Origin: Daphnia carinata | Lineage: Eukaryota > Arthropoda > Branchiopoda > Diplostraca > Daphniidae | DNA length: 64,000 bases | Direction: 5' to 3' | Assembly: GCF_022539665.2 (NCBI RefSeq) | Contig: NC_081338.1 | Span: 5,816,446-5,880,445 of the forward strand | In this document: piece by piece, positions 50,048-62,338 of the stretch | Position numbering within the stretch: position 1 is the first letter of the stretch | Layout of the letters: every line of letters starts with the position of its first letter | Program-made: the position numbers and the translations under genes | The notes under the pieces: generated by a model | Databases searched by the model: none | Told to the model about the DNA's origin: nothing | Seen by the model: the letters and a program-made list of their open reading frames with translations, nothing else

Positions 50048-52946
50048 ATGGAACAATTAATTCCTGTCATAAACAAACTGCAAGATGTTTTTCATACTGT
50101 TGGAGCTGATGCAATTCAGCTACCACAGATTGTTGTTGTCGGAACTCAGGTAAGCGAAACGTTCTGGTTTTATTTTGATGTTATGCACGGAAATTCATAT
50201 TTTCGTGATTCTCTTTACAGAGTTCGGGGAAAAGTTCCGTCCTTGAGGGTCTCGTAGGGCGTACATTTTTACCCAGAGGAACTGGTATTGTTACACGAAG
50301 ACCTTTAGTTTTACAACTTGTATACACCCCATTGGAGGATAAGGAACACAGGTCAGCTGATGAAGGTATCTTTCATTCTTTTTTTGATCCCTTTTTGGAA
50401 ATCTGTAATGGTTGATTGTTTAAGGAACCCTTCACTTGGAGGAGTGGGCAAAGTTTTTGCACCTTAAAAACAAGATATTTACAGACTTCAACGAAGTTTT
50501 AAAAGAAATCGAACATGAGACGGAGAGGGTAGCAGGACACAACAAGGGAATAGCCCATGAACCGATGAATTTAAAGGTAAAACTGCTGCATCTTTTTTGT
50601 ATTAGGAGCTTGACTAAACAAACTTTATTCTACAGGTTTACTCTACAAAAGTTGTTAATCTTACACTAGTTGACCTTCCTGGAATCACAAAAGTCCCTGT
50701 TGGTGACCAACCAGATGACATTGAAGCAAAGATTTATGAACTCATCTTTAGCTTTGTGAGCAATCCCAACAGTTTGATTTTGGCTGTAACTCCAGCCACT
50801 ACAGATTTGGCAACTTCTGAGGCCCTTAAACTTGCAAGAGAAGTTGATCCAGAGGGAAGAAGAACATTGGCTGTAATCACCAAGTTAGATCTCATGGATG
50901 CAGGTCTGTGAAAAAGAAATAATCTTTTAAAGCCAATTATTTAATTCTATTGCCACTTGTAGGAACGGACGCTATTGATGTTTTGTGTGGCAGAGTTATT
51001 CCAGTAAAACTTGGCATTATCGGATTAGTAAATCGCTCCCAGAAAGACATACAAAATAACAAGGTAAAAGTCTATCAGATTGTCAAATAATTGTGTCGTG
51101 ACGAGGCTATCTATGTGAATCAGAGCATCGAAGAAGCATTAAAAGACGAAATGAGTTTCCTCCAACGTCGTTACCCTACATTGGCCACCCGCAACGGAAC
51201 CGCATATTTGGGAAAAACCTTGCAAAGGTTGTTGATGCACCACATTCGAGACTGCCTTCCTGAGCTCAAAACACGGGTCAATCTGATGATGTCGCAGTTC
51301 CAGGCGCTACTTCATTCTTATGGAGATCAAGTGAAAGATAAAAGTCAAACGTTGCTTCAGATTATCACCAAGTTTGCGTCTTCGTATTGCGCTACGATCG
51401 AAGGCACAGCAAGGAATATTGAAACCACAGAACTGTAAGTGAATTATCAAGCCCATTTGAAATCAGCATTGAAACTATTGTTCCGAAACAGATGTGGTGG
51501 TGCTAGAATTTGCTACATCTTCCATGAAACTTTTGGAAGGACATTGGACTCTATTCATCCTCTAGCTGGGCTCACTACTTTAGATATACTCACTGCCATT
51601 CGAAATGCAACCGGTCCAAGACCTGCTTTGTTTGTCCCAGAGGTAAACATCTACAACGTCTTATTAAAGCCCCTCTATTTTGACACATTCTAATTGTTTT
51701 CAAGGTTTCCTTTGAACTCTTGGTAAAACGTCAAATTCGCCGCCTCGAAGATCCTTCGCTGCGGTGCATCGAATTAGTGCACGAAGAAATGCAAAGAATT
51801 ATCCAACACTGCGGAACAGAAGTCCAACAGGAAATGCTCCGCTTCCCGAAATTGCACGAAAAAATTGTAGATGTAGTCACTTCTTTATTGAGGCAACGTC
51901 TTCCTCCAACCAACGTCATGGTAAACATTAGCTCTTTGTTTGCATACTTGCCATCAGTTAATCACGCACTCTACGATATTAGGTGGAGAACCTTGTAGCC
52001 ATTGAACTAGCTTATATCAACACGAAGCATCCCGATTTTCATCGAGAAACATCATTTGTGTCGACGTTGATGCATTCTCATGTTGAAGAGGCTCCCGCCC
52101 ATAAACTTCAGCTTTCCAAACAAGCCACGAAAAAACAAACAGTGGTCTATCCACCCAATATAGTCAACGGTGATTCGCCGTCAAAAGAAGTACGTCAATT
52201 CCAATTCACTCTGATAAATTAGTATTCAGTTTCCCTCATCTTCGCAGATTCGCGTTCAGAAAACATCCATGTCATTGATAGAGAGCAATGGTGTTGGTGC
52301 TCCCAATGTTGTACAAACCAATTGGTTGACCAATTTGCTACCTGTCGGACGGGATGAATTCCCGAACGACACGTCTGCCGAAAACACGCCGACTGCGACG
52401 CCCACTCATCATGCCGGATCGACGCCACTTCAAAATTCTTTTGGACATCAGAAACCAGTCAATCTGCTGTCGGAAGCTGTTCATCAACCCGAACGAAAAT
52501 TGTCGGAACGAGAGAAAAGGGATTGCGAAGTTATCGGTACGTTCTGTATATTCCTTTCAGTTTCTTCTTTTTTTAAATGAAATATTTTCTTTTTCATTAG
52601 AACGACTCATCAAAACCTACTTCTACATCGTCCGAAAATCGATCCAAGATTCTGTCCCCAAAGCTGTGATGCACTTCCTGGTCAACCACGTCAAGGACAA
52701 CTTGCAATCAGAACTAGTTACTCATCTTTACCGACCAGATCAAATAGATTTACTTCTCTCTGAATCTGAGCACATAGCTCAGCGACGTAAGGAAGCCGCT
52801 GATATGCTTGAGGTACGTCTCATTCTATTTATTTATTTGCATTTGTTTATATCGCGAAAACCAAATTGCAAACGACGATGATTTCGCAGGCACTTCAGCG
52901 TTCCAGCGTCGTTATTGGTGAAATCCGGGAAACGCACTTTTGGTGA
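50048..52946 (+). CDS. DNM1L: Dynamin-related protein 1 (dynamin-1-like GTPase)
   Basis: DRP1 is the cytosolic dynamin-family GTPase that assembles on mitochondria and peroxisomes and drives their fission. Twelve exons join in frame: 50048-50149, 50221-50365, 50425-50576, 50636-50903, 50963-51063, 51124-51434, 51492-51642, 51705-51920, 51983-52189, 52248-52536, 52601-52812 and 52890-52946 (736 aa). The GTPase domain has GTQSSGKSS (32-40, split by intron 1), [13 protein letters not shown] and TKLD. The middle domain has [38 protein letters not shown] and [20 protein letters not shown] divergent variable region (about 510-600) is followed by the GTPase effector domain ([12 protein letters not shown] ... 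[19 protein letters not shown]) ending EIRETHFW. The PKA-type site RKLS before [10 protein letters not shown] is kept. The usual SP site of the variable loop is not obvious; STPLQ occurs instead. Upstream of exon 6 the pyrimidine tract is weak, so that border could shift slightly. Confidence 0.98.
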
Positions 52947-53270
52947 AGTCAAATCTAAAACACATTTCTCGGTTGTAGTATGCTCTACGTTTCCGTGATC
53001 TAGTCTCTATTCTTTCCCCATCACACACGATCGCTCATCGGCAACATTTTTTTTTTTTTTTAATTAGGGCCCTACTTTTTTCGGTCCTCCCCCACTTTTT
53101 TTTTCCCTCTCGTCCAATCGTAGTCTCTTTTTTCAACTATTTTGCGGATTAGACATCTGAAAGATGTGTAGTTATCTTTAATACAGCCCCTCCAGATAGT
53201 CTTTTTCATTCCACATAAAAAATTGTAGTCCCGCGACATGTTATTCATCTATTATTATTATTTTCAGTAC

Positions 53271-53276
53271 AATAAA
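53271..53276 (+). terminator. Polyadenylation signal AATAAA of DRP1
   Basis: A canonical AATAAA lies 325 bases after the DRP1 stop codon, at a plausible 3' UTR length. No earlier AATAAA is apparent in that stretch. Confidence 0.5.
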
Positions 53277-54111
53277 AGAATGTTACACTGCTTGAGGGAA
53301 GACAAAAAAAAAAAGGGGGGGAACCTTGTAGTAAATATTTTGTTAGCATAGATTGTTAAACAGGCTGGGGCTAGGTTAGCAAAAAGCGAACGCGTTAGAT
53401 TTTGCGAATTCTTTTTCTTTTAAACTGTCGGATAGAAAAACTAGTAAAACATCAGCTGACATTTATTACCAAATTTCATTTCCGCGCGATTGACATTTAA
53501 TGTTATCTGAAATTCATCGTCGTTTGATGGCCTACGCGTTAATTCGACCATTTCCACGAAATCGACCGTCATATGTTTTTCCGAAAGATAAAAATGCCCT
53601 GCACGTTCGTAATGTGTTTTGTTGTGCAACCAATTGACCACCCTCACCAGCTATTTTGGTCAGATTAGCTGGTTAGTAAACGATAACGTCATCACTCCAA
53701 TTGTCACTTTCGGAATGAACGCGTTAGGCACGGGAGCCAATTCGAATTTAATGGGAAATTTAAATTGCATTTTCTTTTCAATTCGATCGTAGTTGTTTAT
53801 CCCGTTGAGTTTTTTTTTTTAAATGCACAACCTTGGCTGATGTACTTTGGCGACGAGTGTGGGGGTTTTATGTTTAGCGTTACTTGGAAATTTCTCTGCG
53901 CCCAAGTGATACGAGCACGCAGTCATAAAGATAAGGAAATCAAGTGAACGTTGTTCAGCTTTTTGCCTACGCACTCGTCTAGTTCCGTAGGTTGCAGCCG
54001 ACCGGTTAGGAGCTCAAACACGTTTTTCGCTCTCACTTTGCCAATCTCAAATTGCAACGGCTTAAAGACTCGACCAACGAATCTGGTCAACATTTTTCCG
54101 CTAACGGCATC
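53277..54111. other. Spacer between DRP1 and the RNA-binding protein gene
   Basis: There is no certain gene here. The last ~110 bases (from about 54019) are open in the frame of the following gene, and GGTTAG just before may be a 3' splice site. The RNA-binding protein therefore probably starts further upstream in an exon I cannot identify. Confidence 0.4.
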
Positions 54112-56316
54112 ATGTTGCGAAAAGGACAAAGAACGTACGGTGGCCCTCCGCCGAATTGGACAGGGCCACCGCCCACCAAAGGCTCTGAAGTGTTTGTAGG
54201 TAAAATCCCCCGTGATCTGATGGAAGATGAGCTTTTGCCGATATTCGAGACGGTCGGCCCCGTGTTTGAGATCCGTCTGATGATGGATGGGGCTGCCGGG
54301 GGTAATCGTGGTTTCGCTTTTGTAACCTTCACGTCGCCAACGGATGCAGCCAGAGCCATTCAGCTACTCAATCACTACGAAATTCGACCCAAACGCTTCA
54401 TTGGGGTCCTTAGGTCGTTGGACAATTGCCGTCTATTTATCGGGGGAATACCCAACGATAAATCCAAAGAGGACATACGAGAAGAAATGTCGCGCCACAC
54501 AGATGGTGTCGTTGCCGTCATCCTCTACAGGTAACATAACCATGTTTTTATCATCATTTGATTGTTTATTTATTTTTGTTTTTGTATTTTTAAAAGTGCC
54601 ATTGCAGACAAGTCGAAGAACAGAGGCTTTGCATTCGTCGAGTACGAATCGCACCGGGCGGCCGCCGTTGCACGTAGGAAATGCATGACTGGACGATTTC
54701 AGCTGTTTGAGAAAAGCGTTGCCGTTGACTGGGCAGAGCCAGAACCCACTGTAGAAGAGGATATTCTATCTAAGGTAATGTCCCCCCCCCCCCCTTTTTT
54801 TTTTTTTTAAACAAACTTTCACCATTCTTTCTTCTCGAAGGAAGAAAGTTATGCGCCAAATATCGCGATAACGAGTTATTTGAACAAGTGTTTGTTATCA
54901 AGACCATTTCTTATCCTGCCTTTTTAATTCAGTCGTTAATATGTTCACTCATCCAAATTATTATTTATCAGTTTATTAAATAGTTTCTTCCATCTAATGA
55001 ACTCCCTTTTTTCCTTTCACGGCATAATTAGGTGCGTGTACTCTATGTTCGCAATCTTGTGGTGCTCACGCCGGAAGACGTGCTGGCAGATTTATTCAAT
55101 GCTGCCAGTAACAATGGAGTTGAAAAGGTGAAAGTGTTGAAAGATTACGCCTTTGTTCACTTTGCCAGCCGTTCACAAGCGCAGCAAGCCATGGATTCCC
55201 TTCAAGGTAGAACGCTATCAACACAGTATGTTTGTTGATATGATTAAATAAACAAGATGGTGATTATTAGATCTGGAGCTGAATGGCGCCAAGATGCAAA
55301 TAACGTGGGCGAAACCAGTCACGAAAAAGAACAGAAATTGTGTCGGACAAAGCAAGTTGAGTGTGTCTTCCACGACATCGATCGGGACCGTGAGTCATCA
55401 TTCACACTACCCAGTGACAGCTGCACACGTGTGGCCGCACGTCCCTTTCACTCATCCTGCCGCCATGCAACCTCATCTAAATGGCCTTCACGCGTTTCCG
55501 CCATATCCTCTCTATCCGAACCAGTAAGTTGTTTGGTTGTTATGATTGCGCTGTCACAGTTTGTACACGTGTTAAACTTGGTAATTGGTTCATTAGGAGT
55601 GTCTCTTTTAATTACGTTATGCCGGACCGCAATCATAACCAGTTACCCGTAGATTTGTTTTACTCGGATTCCTCACCGTCAGATTTCATACATCAGCGGA
55701 CAAACGATGTAAACGTAATTAGCTTTCGTACCTATGCCGACCAAGACTGTGATTTAATAATATCTTTCATTTATTATAACTAAACAGTCGCAACAACAAC
55801 AGGGGATTACACCGTGGATGAACGGAGGGTACGCTGACAACGTAAAGGTCAACCACTTGAAAGTTTAGGTTTTGTCTCGTCGGTTAGATTACAACTTGGC
55901 GTTTCATTGCTACAGATTCTCACATTTCTGTGCCGGTTACATGCTTTCGGTGACCCACTATTTGAAACCTCTGTTAGTGCAGATCATCGTTATGCTGCTA
56001 AGGTAACCCCAGAATCGTGCTACTCGAAAATGTTCATTTAATGCATTACTATTATGTTTATCATATAGGTTATTATTCCTGGCCTCGGGCCACCTTATAA
56101 CGTGTTTCAAGTTGCTCAGGTACGTATTTTCGAAAGTGTGCCGAAAAGCTTGATGCAATCAAAATCAAATTAAAGTGTCTCATTTAATTAAATAAATTTT
56201 TTTTATTTTTTATGTAGACGTATGCAACAGAAATGGAGGCTGAACAAGCAATCGCTGGATGTGTGATAAATCATGTGAACCAAGTGCTATCCGCTTACGG
56301 TTATAGTTTTGATTAG
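54112..56316 (+). CDS. A1CF/RBM46/RBM47-type RNA-binding protein (three RRMs plus dsRBD)
   Basis: Relatives bind AU-rich mRNA and act as editing or stability cofactors (A1CF, RBM47) or germline regulators (RBM46). Nine exons join in frame: 54112-54530, 54597-54774, 55032-55206, 55271-55523, 55597-55708, 55788-55841, 55916-56002, 56069-56119 and 56218-56316 (475 aa from this ATG). The family signature [12 protein letters not shown] opens the protein. RRM1 is at about 26-103 ([20 protein letters not shown]), RRM2 at 106-188 ([37 protein letters not shown]) and RRM3 at 200-275 ([19 protein letters not shown]). A His/Pro-rich linker follows, then a DND1-like double-stranded RNA-binding domain at about 395-465 ([32 protein letters not shown]). 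Homologues have ~10-60 more N-terminal residues. The frame stays open upstream of the ATG, so the true start may be in an earlier exon. It is distinct from hnRNP Q/R (Syncrip) because of the C-terminal dsRBD. Confidence 0.9.
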
Positions 56317-57448
56317 ATTCTGAGTTTTGCAACAACCGCAACATCTTGTGTTTTTAGGTGAAAGGTCTCTGTGCTCTCGGATGGAAAACGTTTCCCTAAA
56401 AGGTAATGGTTTCCCTGGACACTACATTGCATCGGTGTAGTTCTGGCCAAAAAAAAAAAGTACTCTTGCTATTCCTTTTGTGCGAGCCTACACTTACAAA
56501 ACGTTTACCTTTTTTCATGCTGTTACGCCATTGTATGGATAGCTAGATAACTTAAGCCATCTGTGTTATCAGCAGTTTAGCGGAGCATGTTGCATGTTTC
56601 GTCGAAATTCAGAGCGCCTCGCCAACCTAAAGAAAACGGGAAAATAAGTGGTACGTTGAACCTGGCCAAACGGCTACCAGTTTACATGGCGCTTTCTTAT
56701 ATTTCTGTAAGCACTTTTGCTCCATTTTTTCTTAGCTGGTATGATGCGTTTCAAGTTTTCTATTTACTTCTCGCCGTAATAATATACCTGTTCTTAAAGC
56801 CAATTTTGTCATCCTATCCGTAATAGCCAAACGCAGTCCCCTTCCTAGTATGTTAGAAAATAGAATGTGAAAACAACCTTTTGCGAAGTTGAAGCTTTCT
56901 CTGCCCCCATCTTTAGACGTCTGTACTATCCACTTTGAAACAAAAAAGTTGTTGGGTAGAAAGAAGAGAAACCACTCAACAATTGCGTTGTTCAGACTGC
57001 GAAGATAAATTGTGTATTTCTATACTTTTAAACCATATATGTAACACGAAACCACCGCATATAAACAGGCATAAAATTACTGCTTGTAGAAAGTTCAACA
57101 ATGTTTATTCTCTGGAATGTTAGGTCGGGGCTAGGAAAACATGCAACGGCATTCACCATGTGGGAGCGGTCTACGAGGCGGCCAGCAACGAGGAGCTGAC
57201 GAATGGATAAGATAACAAAAAGGGGGATAGAAGTTCAAAAACTATTTTTTAAAAATAATAAATCCCTCCAAGTAAAGAAGGAAAAGAGACTACACCTGAT
57301 CTGAAAATGGACGGTGTAACACGATGAAAGAACGGATTAAGGTGGTTTTATAAATATTCACGACTATGTGAAGCACCGCTAAACCGCCTCCAAATGCGAT
57401 GTCTCCGGGCATCGACCTTCACCGCAGCTTGAAGATTTTAACAAAAAC
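56317..57448. other. 3' flanks of the RNA-binding protein gene and PDCD10 (convergent)
   Basis: The two genes converge here. An AATAAA at about 57256-57261 on the plus strand could end a long 3' UTR. A 78-codon open frame at 56587-56823 with two hydrophobic segments is noted but has no supporting evidence. Confidence 0.4.
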
Positions 57449-58147
57449 TTATTCACAACAATCTTTAACAGTCGTAATAATCAAATTGGATTGCTGTATC
57501 AAGCAGAGGGCACTCAGGAAGACAGCATTGGCTTGCCCGTCGCGGAAATATTCTTTCAGCGTCGTGCTAAACCGCTTGGAATACTTGACGAATTCTCGTT
57601 TACGTTGTTCTAGCCGCTGTTTACCAGAACCGAATGTAATATAGCCAGCCACTTCATTAACTGCATCTAGCAGTTTCTTTATGGCACTGGCTATCTCTTT
57701 AATAGTTTCCAGAAAGGCTTTACGGTCTCCAATTTCATCAGGTATCCTACTTAGGATCTTTTTCAAACCAACAGACTTTCTACATAGTTCCTGTACATTA
57801 AAAAAAGAAACAATTCTTACCACAAAAAATCAAGTATTACAGTTTCAAGTATTTACCTGAAAGGCATCTTCAGAGCGGTTAATTCTGTAATCAGGTGATT
57901 CTTGATCCAGGGAGGCACCCTGAACTCTCAGAAGACTTTCATTCATGTTGACTTTCAATTCTGCCTTCTTCATGAGTCCCAAGATAAAACTGTGGCAGAG
58001 GCTTGGGTGGGCAGCTTCTGCATTGCTAAAGGCAGTTTTCAGCAGCTGAGCAGCACCTGGATCTTGTTTTTCCAGGTTCACCAGTGACGGACCAACCAGA
58101 ATGGGCATCACTAGGGAAGACAATATACTTTCTTCTCCCATAGTCAT
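57449..58147 (-). CDS. PDCD10: Programmed cell death protein 10 (cerebral cavernous malformation 3)
   Basis: PDCD10/CCM3 is an adaptor that dimerises with germinal centre kinases (STK24/25/26) and joins the STRIPAK complex at the Golgi and cell junctions. Two coding exons, 58147-57857 and 57790-57449, give 210 aa (human 212). The N-terminal helical dimerisation part includes MTMGEES, AAQLLKTAF and NESLLRVQG. The C-terminal FAT-homology part includes GLKKILSRIPDEIGDRKAFL, TIKEIASAIKKLLDAVNEV and KREFVKYSKRFSTTLKEYF. These are near-identical in order and spacing to the animal family. The start is the first in-frame ATG (MTMGEE matches human MRMTMEE). The upstream frame is open to an apparent acceptor, so the 5' UTR is probably spliced. 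It is divergent from the first phospholipase gene, 665 bp apart. Confidence 0.96.
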
Positions 58148-58812
58148 TTTTCTAGGAGCTTCTGCCACTTTGATTACCTATTCACAAGATATATTGGTTT
58201 ATGATTTTGAGCTTACACAGAAACCATGCAATTTTGAGAGTTTTTCAGCTAAAAAAACGCACACACACACATCATTAGGGTGGGAAAAACCCCTCTACAC
58301 TAATATGATACGTCTGTTGGGATTAAACAGATATAACAGAATTTCCACGAGAACGAAATATTCTATCTTGGTATTGTATATCATATTTTGAATAACGATT
58401 AGTTGCAGAGCAACTTGTTTCCAAAAGCGAAATCTCGGAGAGTAGAACAATCGATATCCGTTGTAGCTATTTCAAAATAGAATACCACGATAAAACAAAC
58501 ATCTCACTTACAAATAAACAAGTAAAGGAGAAAATTGTCGACCATTCACTGACGTAGTTACACACACAGACACTACCACTAACTGCTGTTACTTGATGGA
58601 TGATGATTACACACAACCGTACTAAGGCAACGTTGTTTAATAAAACCCAGAACTCCAATATATTTAAAACAAATTGTACAACTTAGAACCTTGATTTTCA
58701 GATTTTATGCTCGGTAAATGTATTTTTTTATACATAGCGTGATATGTTGATATAGTATCATTGATATGGAAATATTTTACCAGTCTGGCATCGTCTATTT
58801 CTTTCATTCAAA

Positions 58813-59581
58813 ATGTCCACAGTTCAGAACGTCGGATTCTTAAGAGCAGTTGTGGTGTTATTAACAATATCCGTAGCTTTGGTCAACTGCCAGAGAAGTT
58901 ATTTTGATGAAATTAAAGATGCAATGCACAGCCTCAAGAGTTATTTGCATACCGGATTTGACGGACTTGCTAAACTGGCAAAGACGATAGAAGTAGTAGA
59001 ACAGTTTGTTGATGCAACCATTGGTGAAGATTGCGAGCCTTTCGTATGTCCTAAAGGTATTAAAATTGGCGGGAATTTTTATACAACTCTTTTCTCAATT
59101 CCTTGTTTATTGAAAGGATTTATAAGGGAAGTGAATCCAATGCACAAACCTGAAAGTAATGGATGCGGTTCATTTGGATACAAGGTATTTCCTTATAATT
59201 TTTTTCTCCCATAAACAGTAATAATTTTATTTTTCAGTGGAAAGAAGAAAAGTTGCCATTAAAAGAGTTAGAGGAATGTTGTCATTCTCATGATTTTTGC
59301 TATGATGACTGTGGGGCTGATAAAGACTTGTGTGATTTGCATTTCAAAAAATGTCTTTACAAAGTTTGCTCAAGTCGCGAACAAGAGCTTTCAACATTAT
59401 TCATGAAAGGTAAATGAAATAAGTTCGTCTTTGAGAAGTTGTTCAATCAACATCTGCATTCTGTTTAGCCTGTAAAGGAACTGCAAAGCTAATGTACACT
59501 GGGACTTTAGCTCTGGGATGCAAGGCCTATCAAGATGCTCAGAGTAAAGCCTGTCATTGTAATCGACGAGATGAACTCTAA
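58813..59581 (+). CDS. Group XII secreted phospholipase A2, tandem copy 1
   Basis: This is a secreted calcium-dependent lipase family that releases sn-2 fatty acids, though group XII members are often weakly active. Four exons join in frame: 58813-59056, 59117-59184, 59238-59409 and 59469-59581 (198 aa). An N-terminal signal peptide (LRAVVVLLTISVALVNCQ) is followed by a helical propeptide-like stretch, the group XII calcium-loop region PESNGCGSFGYKW, the active-site helix LEECCHSHDFCYDDCG with His122-Asp123, CDLHFKKCLYKVCS and a Cys-rich end ACHCNRRDEL. Cysteine spacing fits PLA2G12A rather than venom or pancreatic groups. The terminal DEL is not a good ER-retention signal. Intron phases match those of copy 2 exactly. 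Confidence 0.93.
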
Positions 59582-60426
59582 AAGTAATTTGTGATAATTA
59601 ACTAAAAAAATTTTAATGTTTCATTTTTGATTTAGGGAAATACAAATGTCTAGTGGTAGACTAGACTTCAATGAGAAGAAGATTTTATCTTTTATATCCT
59701 TCCTCTTGTTTTTTCTTAAACCCGCGGTCAGAAAGGTAAAGCAATAGCCAGTAACATTCTATTTTCGATTCTACTAAATTATGTTAAAATTTTTTCGGTT
59801 GTTGATGTATAGTTTAGTTTCTATTTATCCATTACCAGTTATTTTGACATTTAAGTCCAGTTTCATAGTTCCACAAAAGAGGTCGCCCGTGCTAAAGTAG
59901 GAGGGAGTGAATAGGAATATGCAAAGCTTAGTCATTGGAAGGTCCTAGTAATGTGGAAGGATTACCGTCGAAACTGAAAGATTCGTGTGGAAATTTCTAG
60001 ACGAAAACCAGGTATCACAAATACTTTTACTGACGTTACGTTTTTGGGACATTGCACATACAATAACGCGGGTAATTAACTTCTACTAGTATTTTGTTAA
60101 AATTTATATCCAAAAATCCCGTTGAAACTCAGTTTTTCGATTCTTAACAGTCTCCGACATTTCAATAAGTAAATTTTTCTTTAATTTTGTAGTTCCTATC
60201 ACTTGCCCTGCGTGTCCGTTCAGGGCAAATCTGGCGTTTGTTGTATCCTATGGTAAATAAGGTTAATGTGTTCATAATGTAGACTTATGATAATGTTATC
60301 TCTTCAAACAAGCAAGGTAAAGGAAACAGGCTCATATTTTACCTAATCTTATCTGCTTGATGGGTGACAGACGATTTCCGGTCGCTGTTTCGTTAGTAAC
60401 ACCAGACCGATTCGTCACTATTAACG

Positions 60427-61246
60427 ATGGAGCAATTCAAGCATTCAGTGTTCCTCAAGTGTGGTGCCGTTACGCTCTCCGTAGTTATTTTGTGTACCTT
60501 CGTCATGTGCCAAGCTAGTCTTCAGAACAAAAACGCTGTCTCTGAAATGGGAGACATCGTAATTAATTGGGGAGATCAGATGTTCACGAAAATCAGCGAA
60601 AAAATGAACGCATTGACCGATTTCGATACAATTAGACAAATTATTGATGCAACTATCGAGGAGGATTGCTACATTGAAGATTGCCCCTCAGGTAAAATTG
60701 CCTTTGTACCATACATTACAATTAAAATTTACGTTTTCACTGTTCGGCATTCACAGGTGCGGCAAGGCAACCGAATCCTAACTTCATACCGGAAAGCAAT
60801 GGGTGTGGCTCATTCGGTGTTCAGGTTCGATCATGAAATACGTAATTCATTAAACTACAATTTGTAACAATTTATTTTTCGTGTCGTATAGTGGAAGAAA
60901 GAATTGTTGCCAGATGAAGGTCTCGAGCATTGCTGTAATACTCACGACTATTGCTATGACGTATGCGGTGCTGATAAGGATATCTGCGATTTAGAGTTTA
61001 AAACCTGCCTATATAGCGTTTGCAGGAGTAGGAAAGACCAGTGGACAGTAAATGAACTGAAGGGTAATTTGCACTTAGCTATATTTTTTATTGGAATGTT
61101 ACTAAAAATATAGTTTGCTTTTAGCTTGCAAAGCTGCTGCCAAGTTAATGTACACGGCCACCCAAGCATTTGGTTGTAAAGCATATCAAGATGCACAAAA
61201 GAAATCTTGCCATTGCGTTGCAATGATAGACCATCAGGAGTTCTGA
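60427..61246 (+). CDS. Group XII secreted phospholipase A2, tandem copy 2
   Basis: Four exons join in frame: 60427-60691, 60757-60824, 60892-61063 and 61125-61246 (208 aa). A signal peptide lies at about 12-30 (CGAVTLSVVILCTFVMCQAS). Then come PESNGCGSFGVQW, the active-site helix LEHCCNTHDYCYDVCG with His129-Asp130, CDLEFKTCLYSVC and CHCVAMIDH near the C-terminus. Exons 2 and 3 are exactly as long as in copy 1 (68 and 172 bases) and all three intron phases agree, which shows tandem duplication. The N-terminal and C-terminal ends have diverged the most. The ~845 bp between the copies holds no further exon that I can see. Confidence 0.93.
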
Positions 61247-61562
61247 GCTGCAAATTGGCGGGATTCATTTACAATCTGCCTTACTTCCAAGGTAAGCTTG
61301 CCATATACAACTTTGTAGCGTTACGTTAAAAAACAAATGCCAATAACAAGTCTATTACCTATTTATCGGAAGGCATTTAGAGCTCAGATATTAATTCAAT
61401 TATTGTATTTTATCACTTGATTGATTCAAGATTGCGTCGGGTCATTAGGTTTACATCACAAGATGTAATTTTTAAAGTGACTCTATTCGTGCGGTCATAG
61501 TTGTAATATATTAATGACATTTGGGCGTAGGAAAAAAACTGGGAATCATTTGAAGTTGCGTT

Positions 61563-62233
61563 TCAAGGAAAGTAAGCTCCAATTACGCAACCACAGGATG
61601 CAGGTAGTTGGAACTTTTCAATGGCGAAGGGGAAGTAATAGTCATAGGGATCAAAAACCAAGAAGCGGTGGAACATGTTCTTCTGGACGCATTTAGAGTC
61701 GTAGCAAGATGGAACAAGCGGACAGGTAGATCCCACGTCGACATCACATTCTTCGATCCTAGCCGATTGGGTGAACAAGTAGTTATAGGATTCGACGTTG
61801 TTGACGATAACTCGCCATTTACCATTGACGTTGACAGCTCGCATAGGTTGAATGTAAGTGGTAGAGCTCGAGCATAGGTATGTTTCTTCTTCTAAATCTT
61901 TTAATTCGTCCACAGAATTGGGCGTGATTGCTTTTACATCTTTGTAGAGCGCCAGGACTTCTTGATAGTATTGATTCAAAGCTTTTTGGATTTCGTAGAT
62001 GGGATAGACTTCGTCAGTCGAACACCAGGGTTTTGATGAGTTCTTGGCGCAAAGTGGCACATCATCGTACTTGGCCGCCGGATAACCCGGTTTGTAAGGC
62101 GGGACGTTTGGCCCATTGGACATCGCGACAACCACCAGGGAAGCAAAGCTCTGTTAGGAAACAAATAAATGTTTTGTTGGGTCTGACGTGTTGATCGTAC
62201 CGCTCGATAACTTACCAAGAATTTCAAAAACAT
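61563..62233 (-). CDS. Secreted Spatzle-like cystine-knot protein
   Basis: Spatzle-family ligands activate Toll receptors after proteolytic release of a C-terminal cystine-knot domain. Two exons, 62233-62216 and 62150-61563, give 201 aa. The signal peptide is split by the intron (MFLKFL then SFASLVVVAMSNG). A short PY segment follows (VPPYKPGYPAAKYDD), then CAKNSSKPWC and a helical pro-region. The C-terminal part has VNVNGKWRVIVNNVE, FTQSARIEECDVD, CPLVPSCYDSKCVQKNM, FHRFLVFDP and FQLPASCGCVIGAYFP, with six cysteines in knot-like spacing. That matches the Spatzle domain pattern. No dibasic processing site is obvious between pro-region and knot. No target receptor can be named. A TATA box lies 98 bases upstream. 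Confidence 0.85.
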
Positions 62234-62330
62234 GTTTTTTCCCCAAACTTCTTTTGTCGTAACAAAACTTTGGCTTGTCTTGGAGTCAGCGTTCAGAGAC
62301 GTCTGCCTTCTATCGAGAAACATTTTCTTG

Positions 62331-62338
62331 TTTTTATA
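62331..62338 (-). promoter_or_regulatory. TATA box of the Spatzle-like gene
   Basis: TATAAAAA on the minus strand lies about 98 bases before the ATG at 62233. This is consistent with a short 5' UTR. Confidence 0.55.

Noticed and set aside
53441-53647. 68-codon minus-strand open frame 3' of DRP1
   Set aside because: Composition is fairly protein-like and it starts next to a possible acceptor, but no upstream exon or known family could be found.
56587-56823. 78-codon open frame with two hydrophobic stretches after the RNA-binding protein gene
   Set aside because: It probably lies in 3' UTR or spacer; there is nothing beyond openness to support it.
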